NCBI GenBank assembly: GCA_964396185.1
Contig: CAYNEI010000095.1
Span: forward strand, 1-5,526
Direction: 5' to 3'
DNA from: CAYNEI01 sp964396185
GTDB taxonomy: Archaea; Thermoplasmatota; SW-10-69-26
DNA length: 5,526 nt
Shown here: positions 1 to 5,526 of the stretch, one piece after another
How positions within the stretch are numbered: the stretch's first letter is position 1
Layout: the number at the start of each line of letters is the position of its first letter
Program-made: the position numbers and the translations under genes
The notes under the pieces: generated by a model
Databases searched by the model: none
The model's input: only the letters and a program-made list of their open reading frames with translations
Told to the model about the DNA's origin: nothing

Positions 1-61
1 GGGGGTCCTCCATCGGGACGAAGGAGCCAGCGGCAACCTATGTACCTTGCGCCCGCGGGCC

Positions 62-82
62 CATCACAGCGACGGTGTGATG
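62..82. promoter_or_regulatory. Inverted repeat, candidate operator upstream of the dioxygenase gene
   Basis: The arms CATCACA (62-68) and TGTGATG (76-82) are perfect reverse complements separated by a 7-bp spacer. The repeat ends 13 bp before the TATA-like element at 96-103, so it would sit upstream of the basal promoter, where archaeal activators often bind. Dyads of this size are typical for dimeric winged-helix regulators such as the Lrp/AsnC family. The regulator's identity is unknown. A 7-bp dyad could also arise by chance in a region this size, so this is a candidate only. Confidence 0.35.
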
Positions 83-95
83 TCGTCGCACGCAA

Positions 96-103
96 CCCTT
101 ATC
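96..103 (+). promoter_or_regulatory. TATA-like promoter element of the dioxygenase gene
   Basis: CCCTTATC is an AT-rich island in a GC-rich leader. Its centre lies about 39 bp before the GTG start at 139. Archaeal TATA boxes are usually centred about 26 bp upstream of the transcription start, which would put that start near 126 and leave a short 5' leader. The core CCTTATC recurs at 2967-2973, at a similar distance (36 bp against 42 bp) from the next plus-strand start codon. That recurrence is the main support; the element matches the archaeal TATA consensus only loosely. Confidence 0.35.
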
Positions 104-123
104 GCGCCTCCGGCTCCTGTTCG

Positions 124-128
124 GGTGA
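124..128 (+). promoter_or_regulatory. Shine-Dalgarno-like site deciding the GTG start
   Basis: GGTGA can pair with the UCACC of the conserved 16S rRNA 3' end. It lies 10 nt before the GTG at 139, a workable spacing. It supports GTG 139 over the upstream in-frame ATG at 40, whose nearest purine-rich stretch (AAGGAG, 21-26) is 13 nt away. If transcription starts near 126, as the TATA-like element suggests, part of this site would be missing from the mRNA, so the two assignments are slightly in tension. Confidence 0.4.
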
Positions 129-138
129 GGGATCAAGG

Positions 139-1311
139 GTGACAGCGAACACGAACCAGGGCGGAGTGGCCAGCCAGCTCCCGATCCACGGCTTCTCCCA
201 CGTCGAGCTCTACGTCGGGAACGCCAAGCAGGCGGCCTACGTGTACGAGCAGGCCTACGGTTTCACGCCAGTGGCCTACGCGGGCCCCGAGACGGGGGTG
301 CGCGACCGGGCCAGCTACGTCATGCGCCAGGGGGACGTGACCATCGTGCTCACTGCACCCATGACGCCCACGGGCATCGTGGCCGAGCACGTCGCGCGGC
401 ACACCGACGGTGTGCGGGACGTGGCGCTCGCCACTGACGACGTCGAGGGCGCCTACGAAGCCGCCAGCGAGCGCGCGGAGGCCTTCAGTGAGCTCTTCGA
501 GGGGAGTGATCTGCTCGATCGGGGCTTCACCGTCGAGAAGCCCACCACGCTGGAGGACGAGCATGGCACCGCCGAGCTGGCCACCGTGGCGACCTTCGGC
601 GACACAGTGCACACGCTCGTGGACACCTCGGACTACACCGGCATCTTCCTCCCGGGCTACGAGCCCCTGGAGGGCGCTGGCAACGTGGACAAGGGCGTGG
701 GCCTCGAGCGTCTGGACCACACGGTCGGCAACCTGGGCGTGGACCAGATGGAGCCCTGGGCGAGCTTCTACGAGCGCGTCTTCGGGTTCCAGCGGTTCGT
801 GGACTTCGACGAGGACGACATCAGCACCGAGTACTCCGCGCTTCGCAGCGTGGTCATGGCCAACGAGGACCTCTCGGTCAAGATCCCGATCAACGAGCCC
901 GCCGAGGGCAAGAGGAAGTCCCAGATCCAGGAGTACATCGACTTCTACCCTGGCCCCGGGGTCCAGCACCTGGCCATCACCACCGACGACATCGTCTGGA
1001 CCATCGGCGAGATGCGCGAGCGCGGCACCGACTTCCTCGAGGCGCCTGATACGTACTACGAGCTGCTCCCAGAGCGCGTGCCCATCGACCACATCGATGA
1101 GGCCATCGATGCGCTCGAGGAGCTCGGCATCCTGGTGGACGAGGATGAGTCCGGCTACTTGCTCCAGCTCTTCACGAAGCCGATCCAGGACCGGCCCACG
1201 CTGTTCTTCGAGATCATCCAGCGCAAGGGCGCGGAAGGCTTCGGCAAGGGCAACTTCAAGGCGCTCTTCGAGAGCATCGAGAAGGAGCAGGAGCGCCGCG
1301 GGAACCTCTAG
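139..1311 (+). CDS. hpd: 4-hydroxyphenylpyruvate dioxygenase (HPPD)
   Basis: This non-heme Fe(II) enzyme converts 4-hydroxyphenylpyruvate and O2 to homogentisate and CO2, the second step of tyrosine catabolism, in the cytoplasm. The 390-residue product has the usual family length and two vicinal-oxygen-chelate domains: a degenerate N-terminal one (about 15-170) and a catalytic C-terminal one (about 190-365). The iron ligands are all present: His194 (LDHTVGN), His277 (GVQHLA) and Glu358 (FFEIIQR). By alignment from memory to human HPPD, the substrate-contact residues Ser237, Asn252, Gln262, Gln276, Gln343, Phe345, Asn372 and Phe373 are also kept. The C-terminus EQERRGNL closely resembles animal HPPD. 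I chose GTG 139 because homology begins soon after it, GGTGA lies 10 nt upstream, and the in-frame stretch before it (from ATG 40, open to the window edge) has about 60% G/C at third positions, well below the visibly G/C-dominated codons of the gene. The related hydroxymandelate synthase is less likely given the match to HPPD. No other homogentisate-pathway gene is in view. Confidence 0.96.
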   Translation: MTANTNQGGVASQLPIHGFSHVELYVGNAKQAAYVYEQAYGFTPVAYAGPETGVRDRASYVMRQGDVTIVLTAPMTPTGIVAEHVARHTDGVRDVALATDDVEGAYEAASERAEAFSELFEGSDLLDRGFTVEKPTTLEDEHGTAELATVATFGDTVHTLVDTSDYTGIFLPGYEPLEGAGNVDKGVGLERLDHTVGNLGVDQMEPWASFYERVFGFQRFVDFDEDDISTEYSALRSVVMANEDLSVKIPINEPAEGKRKSQIQEYIDFYPGPGVQHLAITTDDIVWTIGEMRERGTDFLEAPDTYYELLPERVPIDHIDEAIDALEELGILVDEDESGYLLQLFTKPIQDRPTLFFEIIQRKGAEGFGKGNFKALFESIEKEQERRGNL

Positions 1312-1324
1312 ACCGGCAGTCTAG
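1308..1324. terminator. Small hairpin between convergent genes, possible terminator
   Basis: CTAGAC (1308-1313) and GTCTAG (1319-1324) form a perfect 6-bp stem around the 5-nt loop CGGCA. The stem overlaps the TAG stop of the dioxygenase gene and lies in the short gap before the convergent channel gene, so it could act at the 3' end of both transcripts. No U-rich run follows on either strand, and archaeal termination normally depends on U-tracts. Transcript-end stabilisation is therefore as likely as termination. Confidence 0.25.
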
Positions 1325-1342
1325 TCGTTCGCTGAGGCCACG

Positions 1343-2890
1343 CTAGCTCTCCTCTTCGTCCTCTGCCCAGGCCTCTTCGGCCTCTTTGTCGGCTTCAGCC
1401 TCGCGCTCGGACCGCTTGGCCCGGGCCTGCTCCTCCTCGGACAGCTTGCCTGCGTCCGCGGTGACTTCGGTGGCGACCTCCTCGTCCCCCGCTTCCGGCT
1501 CCGGTGTGGGTGGCTCCCCCGGCTCGGTGCCAGGCTGGCTCGTTGCCGGGCCGGATGGCGCTTCGGTCGCGGCTGGCGCGTGCTCGCGGAGTGCGAGGTG
1601 GTCTGGAGAAAGGATCTCGACCCCGGCCTCGGCGAAGGCGTCCCGGATCCGCTCGTTGAGGCGCGAGCGCAGCCGAGCCATCGCTCCAGGTAGGTCGGTG
1701 TAGACCCGGAGTTCGTAGCTCACGGCGAAGTCCCCGAGCGCGGTCTGGAGCACGAAGGGCTCGGGCTCCTCGAGCACGCCCTCGCAGCCGGTGCCCGCCT
1801 CGATCAGGAGCTCGTGGACGCGCCGCCATGGGACGTCGTAGCCGATAGAGACCGAGGTCTCCAGGATCAGCGGCCGCTCTTTGGAGAGCCCGCTGTAGTT
1901 GATGATGTGGCTGGAGAGGACCTCGGCGTTCGGGATCGTGACGTCCTCGTTCCTGTTCGTGCGGATCCGGGTGACCAGCAGCGAGCGCTCGACCACGTCG
2001 CCCAGGGTGCTGGCGATCTCGACCCGGTCACCCACGCTGAACGCTCGCGTGTATGTCAGCACGGCGCCGGAGACGACGTTGGCCATGGCCCCGGAGGCGC
2101 CCAGTGCCACCAGCGCACCGACGAAGACCGAGATGCCCTGGAAGGCCTCGGAACCGAAGCCAGGGAGCCGGGGGAGGATGATCACCAACACGAAGGCGAT
2201 CACGATGACGCGCACGATCGCATAGGTTGGTCGCCCCCAGCTCGGGTAGAACCCCTTGAGCGAGATCGCGCCGTCCGCGATGCCGCCGAAGACGCTGCGG
2301 ATCAGGCGCAGCACGCCTGCGGTCACGAGCACGACGAGCAGGATGAAGATGAGGTTGGGGAGGTAGGCCACGAAGCTGTCGAGGAACGCATCGAGGTTCT
2401 TGGCCACGAGTCCCATGATCTTCTGGTAGAGGCCCTCGGTGGCCCTGAAGAGGCTGAGCACGAAGGGGATGTAGAGCAGGAACAGGAGCACGACGAGGCC
2501 CAGGTGGACAAGGCGCACCGCGCTGCGGATCCCGTTGGCCAGCCAGTGAGCCGATCGGATCCGGAAGGCGCCTACCTTGAACTCACGTAGCTCGCGGAAG
2601 CTCCAGCGCGAGATGCGTCTCGAGACCGTCTCGAAGGCTGTCCCAAGCCCCCAGATGCTGGCTCCAAGGACCAGTGTCGCGGTGATCAGGAACGTCACGA
2701 CGAGCAGCGTTTCCCCCTGGAAGCTGGGAGCCTCGAACAAGGGCTCGGTCACGTTGACGCCCACGGTCTCGTTCGGGTCCTCTGCACTCTCGTTGGCCCC
2801 CCCAGCCCCGGTTTGGCCCAGCGTCGTGGTGAGCGCGAGGCTTGCCGCCAGCAGGACCAAGGCGATGAGCCAACCGGACCGAGCTCGCAT
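1343..2890 (-). CDS. MscS-family small-conductance mechanosensitive ion channel
   Basis: Members of this family open when membrane tension rises and release solutes during osmotic downshock. The 515-residue product begins with a signal-peptide-like segment (hydrophobic 7-24), then a soluble stretch (about 25-60) with sequons at Asn33, Asn40 and Asn46. Membrane helices lie at about 61-83, 128-148, 176-197, 222-242 and 251-280. The last is the Gly/Ala-rich pore helix (GALVALGASGAMANVVSG). It is followed by the MscS beta domain (about 282-330, with FSVGDRVEI and NEDVTIPNAEVL) and an alpha/beta domain (338-436). Arg-rich residues 91-112 after the first helix fit an extracytoplasmic N-terminus and cytoplasmic C-terminus. 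The last 79 residues are a Pro/Glu-rich acidic tail. The protein is longer than E. coli MscS (286 residues). The start at 2890 is preferred because it gives a compact signal peptide. An in-frame ATG at 2938 would add 16 residues, but only about half of those codons end in G/C. The gene stands alone: convergent with the dioxygenase gene and divergent from the RAM gene. Confidence 0.93.
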   Translation of the reverse strand: MRARSGWLIALVLLAASLALTTTLGQTGAGGANESAEDPNETVGVNVTEPLFEAPSFQGETLLVVTFLITATLVLGASIWGLGTAFETVSRRISRWSFRELREFKVGAFRIRSAHWLANGIRSAVRLVHLGLVVLLFLLYIPFVLSLFRATEGLYQKIMGLVAKNLDAFLDSFVAYLPNLIFILLVVLVTAGVLRLIRSVFGGIADGAISLKGFYPSWGRPTYAIVRVIVIAFVLVIILPRLPGFGSEAFQGISVFVGALVALGASGAMANVVSGAVLTYTRAFSVGDRVEIASTLGDVVERSLLVTRIRTNRNEDVTIPNAEVLSSHIINYSGLSKERPLILETSVSIGYDVPWRRVHELLIEAGTGCEGVLEEPEPFVLQTALGDFAVSYELRVYTDLPGAMARLRSRLNERIRDAFAEAGVEILSPDHLALREHAPAATEAPSGPATSQPGTEPGEPPTPEPEAGDEEVATEVTADAGKLSEEEQARAKRSEREAEADKEAEEAWAEDEEES

Positions 2891-2966
2891 CCTACCAGGC
2901 CAAGCGCATGCCCGTGTATCAAGCCAGCGGGTTGGCATCCAGGCCGACCGGGGAGCAATCGGGAAG

Positions 2967-2974
2967 CCTTATCC
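2967..2974. promoter_or_regulatory. TATA-like element in the divergent intergenic region, possibly bidirectional
   Basis: CCTTATCC on the plus strand reads GGATAAGG on the minus strand. On the plus strand it begins 36 bp before the ATG at 3003, which predicts a transcription start near 2996 and a leaderless or nearly leaderless RAM-protein mRNA; no Shine-Dalgarno match precedes that ATG. On the minus strand the same element would place a start near 2944, giving a leader of about 50 nt for the channel start at 2890, or a near-leaderless mRNA if 2938 is used. Separate overlapping promoters cannot be excluded. Confidence 0.35.
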
Positions 2975-3002
2975 AGGAAAACCGCGGTCTTGGCCCGTTC
3001 GC

Positions 3003-3296
3003 ATGGTTCGGAGGTTCGTGCTCATCGATGCGGTCCCAGGGATGGAGGAGGCGCTGTTCACCTCCCTGGATGAAGTGGAGGCAGTCGTGGGAAAAGCCAT
3101 GCTCGACCCCAAGATCGAGAACCACGACGTCTTGATCCTGGTCGAGGCTGCCAACGACGACGACGTCCGCAAGATCCTGTCCACCTACGTGCGGGGGATC
3201 GCGGGGGTTGGCTCGCTGATGACCGTTGATCCCCGGGATGCCAGCCGAGAGCTTCGGCGCCAGGCCAAGGCCTTGGCCGACAAGGCGCTTAGCTGA
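3003..3296 (+). CDS. Stand-alone Lrp/AsnC ligand-binding (RAM) domain protein
   Basis: The 97-residue product resembles the C-terminal effector-binding half of Lrp/AsnC regulators: a first strand FVLIDAVPG (5-13), a helix (about 14-31), a central strand HDVLILVEA (41-49), a helix beginning NDDDVRKILS (51-60), and a final turn and strand GIAGVGSLMTVDP (65-77). In the family this beta-alpha-beta fold dimerises or forms higher oligomers that bind amino acids or other small ligands. The N-terminal helix-turn-helix of a full Lrp is absent, and the sequence before ATG 3003 shows no such domain, so direct DNA binding is unlikely. A charged helix rich in Ala, Lys and Arg (about 79-97) closes the protein. 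Known stand-alone RAM proteins are thought to act as sensors or as partners that co-assemble with full-length regulators; the ligand here cannot be told from sequence. The gene is divergent from the channel gene, and its last 8 bases overlap the 3' end of leuS. Archaeal EF-1 beta was considered, but its motifs do not fit. Confidence 0.8.
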   Translation: MVRRFVLIDAVPGMEEALFTSLDEVEAVVGKAMLDPKIENHDVLILVEAANDDDVRKILSTYVRGIAGVGSLMTVDPRDASRELRRQAKALADKALS

Positions 3297-5526
3297 TCGA
3301 GCCGGCGCCTTCGACGTAGATCCCCGGTCGTCCAGGCTCGGCGCGCGCAGCCTTGCCCCCATCCTCGATGCCAGCAGCTTCGTCGGCGGCGTAGAGCTCC
3401 ACCTTGCAGCCGAGCTCGTTGGCCAGGAAGCCGGCGGCTTGCTCCAGGGTCGCCTGCTCGTCTACACCGAGCACAGGCCGGTGGCCTCGGTCGATGTTTA
3501 CGGCGATCTGTTTGGCGAACTTGGCCGCCTCACCCCCCTGAGCTTTCACCTCTGGGTCCTGCATGACGCGGCCCGTAAGCGAGCCCGGGTTCAGCGCTCC
3601 TTGCTCCTCGAGCTCCAGCGCCGTCTCCAGGACCATGCGCTTCCACCCGGGAGCTGTGAAGATCCGGACGAGCTCAGGGTCCTGGCCGGTCGCCTTGAGG
3701 ATGTCGCGCGTATCACCCAGCACCTGCTCCACCAGGGCTTCCCCCGCCAGGGCCTGCTCGGCTTCTCGAGGCGCTTCGAGCTCCGGGAACGGGGCATCGA
3801 TGAGAAGGCCATCGTGGCCCTGGTGCTCCCAGGCCTGGCTGGCCAGGTGGGGAGCGATGGGGGCCAACATGCGAGCGCCGACGGCGGCCAGTGTCCCCCA
3901 CACCTCCTCGTGCACGTCCCCGAGGCAGCGGCGTTGGTAGCGGCGCCACGCGGAGAGCAGGTCGAAGAGCGATGCCTTGAGCGCCGAGCGGAACCGGGCC
4001 TCCTCGTAGGCCTGGCGCGCCTCGTCTGAGATCTCGGAGAGGCGAGCCAGCATCCAGACGTCCACGGTGGTGAGCTCGCCCTTGCGGGCATCAGGTGGCC
4101 GTTCGGTGACGACGCGGAACCACGTTTCGAGGCGCCGAGAGACGTTCCCGGCGAACTCCCGGTCGAAGTTCGCATCGTCGAGCCCCTCGCCAGCGTTGGC
4201 CAGCGCCACGCGCGTGGCCGTCGCGCCGAACTCGTCGAGGGACTCGCGCAGCGTGACGAAGTTCCCGGCGCTCTTGCTCATCTTGTCGCCGTCGATGGTC
4301 ACCCAGCCGTTGACGCTGATGCCCTGGGGCCAGTGCTCCTCGGGGAAGAGCGCCACGTGGTTGTAGACCATGAAGGTCAAGTGGTTCTGCACGAGGTCCT
4401 TGCCCGAGTTGCGGAAGTCCAGCGGGTACCAGTACGTGAACTCTTGGCGCATCTGCTCGAGCAGCTCCTCGGTCAGCTCACCGCTGGCGGCCTCGCCAAG
4501 CGAGCCTTTGCCCAGGAAGATGTAGTCGAAGGCAGCGTCGTTGTCCTGGATGTCCTCGGGCCGGACGTCCGAGTCCTCGAGCAGGTGGGCGATCGTGTAG
4601 TAGGCCATGTAGATCGTGGAATCCGACAGGGACTCGATGATCCACTGCTCATCCCAGGGTAGATGCGTCCCGAGCCCACTGGCCCTGGCGCAGGCCCAGT
4701 CGTTGAGCCAGTCCACCACGTTGTCGAACTGGGTGCGCACCTTGTCCGGGTAGCAGCGGATGGTCTCATCGAAGGCGCGGCGGACGTCGGCCTTCCAGCT
4801 CTCCTCCCCGTAGGCCAAGAACCACTGATCGTCGACCACACGCACCACCGCGTCGTTGAGGCCCCGGGAGACCACGGGGTCAGGCAGCTCGTAGAACGTG
4901 CTCGCCTCGCCCTGCTCGATGAGCCACGCCTTGACTTGCTCCTTGGCGGCTTGCACGCCCTCGCCCCCGATCTGCGGGAGCTCGCGTTTCATCGTACCGC
5001 CGTAGAAGCCTCGCTTGTACACGATGTCCGTGGCCTCCTCGAGCTTGGCCTGGTCGTCCTGGCTCTCGATCCCCAGGTCCTCGAGCACCGACAGGGCTGG
5101 AAGGTCGCCGAGCTCGGGGGTGTCGATGATGGGGATCGGCTCGATCCGGTCGACGACGGCGGGGTCGAGCCCATAGCCCTCGAGGAGCTCTGGGGAGCGC
5201 TGGAGGTCCTTGAGTGCGATCATGTCGTAGGGCGCATCGCTGGGAACGCTGGTGACCACGCCCGTGCCCGTGCTCGCTGAGACGAAGGTCGCTGGGAGCA
5301 CCGGGATCGTGCGCTCGGTGGCTGGGGCTTGGAGCTCGAGGCCCACCAGGTCGCTTCCAGGGAACTGCTGGCCCGTGGCCTCGGCCTCGTCGAACTGGTG
5401 GACGAACTTCTCGACGGCTTGCTTGGCCACGACCCAGCGCTCGTCCCCGACCTCGAGCTCGGTGTAGACCTCGTCTGGGTGGACCCAGACGTTGGTCTGG
5501 CCGAACATGGTCTCAGGACGCAGGGT
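3289..5526 (-). CDS. leuS: Leucyl-tRNA synthetase, archaeal type (5' end outside window)
   Basis: This class I enzyme charges tRNA-Leu with leucine and hydrolyses mischarged products in its CP1 editing domain. The 745 visible residues are the C-terminal part of a protein usually about 950 residues long; the N-terminus with the HIGH motif lies beyond the right edge. The frame enters at residue 1 with TLRPETMFGQ, the threonine-rich editing motif. GTGVVTSVPSDAPYD (87-101) completes the editing pocket and ends in Asp101, which aligns with the universally conserved editing aspartate. The catalytic domain resumes at about 245, with GLGTHLPWD (284-292) and SLSDSTIYMAYYT (299-311), diagnostic of archaeal/eukaryotic LeuRS. 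KMSKS is at 415-419. A helical anticodon-binding domain (about 455-600) and the archaeal C-terminal domain (to GRPGIYVE, 732-739) follow, then six extra residues, GAGSIS. The ATG at 5508 is internal and is not the start. The gene converges on the RAM gene with an 8-bp overlap. Confidence 0.97.
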   Translation of the reverse strand, partial: TLRPETMFGQTNVWVHPDEVYTELEVGDERWVVAKQAVEKFVHQFDEAEATGQQFPGSDLVGLELQAPATERTIPVLPATFVSASTGTGVVTSVPSDAPYDMIALKDLQRSPELLEGYGLDPAVVDRIEPIPIIDTPELGDLPALSVLEDLGIESQDDQAKLEEATDIVYKRGFYGGTMKRELPQIGGEGVQAAKEQVKAWLIEQGEASTFYELPDPVVSRGLNDAVVRVVDDQWFLAYGEESWKADVRRAFDETIRCYPDKVRTQFDNVVDWLNDWACARASGLGTHLPWDEQWIIESLSDSTIYMAYYTIAHLLEDSDVRPEDIQDNDAAFDYIFLGKGSLGEAASGELTEELLEQMRQEFTYWYPLDFRNSGKDLVQNHLTFMVYNHVALFPEEHWPQGISVNGWVTIDGDKMSKSAGNFVTLRESLDEFGATATRVALANAGEGLDDANFDREFAGNVSRRLETWFRVVTERPPDARKGELTTVDVWMLARLSEISDEARQAYEEARFRSALKASLFDLLSAWRRYQRRCLGDVHEEVWGTLAAVGARMLAPIAPHLASQAWEHQGHDGLLIDAPFPELEAPREAEQALAGEALVEQVLGDTRDILKATGQDPELVRIFTAPGWKRMVLETALELEEQGALNPGSLTGRVMQDPEVKAQGGEAAKFAKQIAVNIDRGHRPVLGVDEQATLEQAAGFLANELGCKVELYAADEAAGIEDGGKAARAEPGRPGIYVEGAGSIS

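Noticed and set aside
1..13. Possible minus-strand ATG at 13 starting a divergent gene that leaves the window to the left
   Set aside because: Only four codons are visible, with no ribosome binding site or promoter at a fitting distance, so it cannot be supported.
40..138. In-frame N-terminal extension of the dioxygenase from ATG 40, or from beyond the left edge
   Set aside because: The frame is open to the edge, but third-position G/C is only about 60%, no HPPD homology falls here, and the stretch contains the palindrome and TATA-like element. GTG 139 has a better-placed ribosome binding site.
133..1092. 319-codon open frame on the minus strand opposite the dioxygenase
   Set aside because: It is a mirror of the G/C-rich third positions of the real gene. 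Its translation is Val/Leu/Gly/Asp/His-rich with no recognisable domain.
1814..2590. 258-codon plus-strand open frame opposite the channel gene
   Set aside because: It is a low-complexity Asp/Glu/His/Gln-rich translation typical of antisense to a hydrophobic, G/C-rich gene. The minus-strand reading is a clear MscS protein.
2981..2988. 8-bp palindrome ACCGCGGT between the TATA-like element and the RAM gene start
   Set aside because: Its position would suit a repressor, but an 8-bp G/C palindrome is expected by chance in a GC-rich region of this size and nothing else supports it.
3226..5280. Several plus-strand open frames (such as 3226-4029, 4333-4662 and 4663-5280) opposite leuS
   Set aside because: All lie antisense to an unmistakable LeuRS reading frame and show no family motifs; they are composition artefacts.
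1..5526. Search for a novel multi-gene system, mobile element, CRISPR array, tRNA or rRNA
   Set aside because: The four genes alternate in strand and belong to known, unrelated families. I saw no direct-repeat array, transposase, terminal repeats, attachment site or structured RNA gene.

Overview
The window looks like a short stretch of ordinary chromosome from a high-GC archaeon. The best evidence is the leucyl-tRNA synthetase at the right end. Its editing motif (TLRPET, then GTGVVTSVPSD) and its catalytic core (GLGT-LPWD then SLSDSTIYMAYYT) are of the archaeal/eukaryotic type, not the bacterial type. A stand-alone Lrp/AsnC ligand-binding (RAM) protein and short TATA-like elements just upstream of start codons agree with this. 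The proteins are moderately acidic and third codon positions are strongly G/C. The presence of 4-hydroxyphenylpyruvate dioxygenase, which uses O2, suggests an aerobic organism that can catabolise aromatic amino acids. A high-GC Thermoplasmatota-like or other euryarchaeal lineage is plausible, but this is a low-confidence inference.

Layout from left to right: (1) 1-138 is a non-coding leader with a 7-bp inverted repeat, a TATA-like element and a Shine-Dalgarno-like GGTGA. (2) 139-1311 (+) encodes a complete 4-hydroxyphenylpyruvate dioxygenase with every active-site residue I could place. (3) After a 31-bp convergent gap with a small hairpin, 1343-2890 (-) encodes a large MscS-family mechanosensitive channel with a signal-peptide-like N-terminus, a short extracytoplasmic segment carrying three N-glycosylation sequons, five membrane segments and an acidic cytoplasmic tail. 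(4) A 112-bp divergent intergenic region, 2891-3002, carries a CCTTATCC element that could serve as a TATA box in either direction. (5) 3003-3296 (+) encodes a 97-residue RAM-domain protein without a DNA-binding domain. (6) 3289-5526 (-) is the C-terminal 745 residues of leucyl-tRNA synthetase; its N-terminus and HIGH motif lie beyond the right edge. It overlaps the RAM gene tail-to-tail by 8 bp.

The four genes do not form an operon: neighbours alternate in strand (+ - + -). They cover amino-acid catabolism, osmotic protection, possible amino-acid sensing and translation, and nothing shows that they act as one system. I found no mobile element, CRISPR array, RNA gene or novel multi-gene system. 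The points that merit a second look are small: the operator-like palindrome before the dioxygenase, a TATA-like heptamer shared by two promoters, the glycosylation-prone N-terminus and acidic tail of the channel, and a short extra tail on LeuRS encoded where the two genes overlap.
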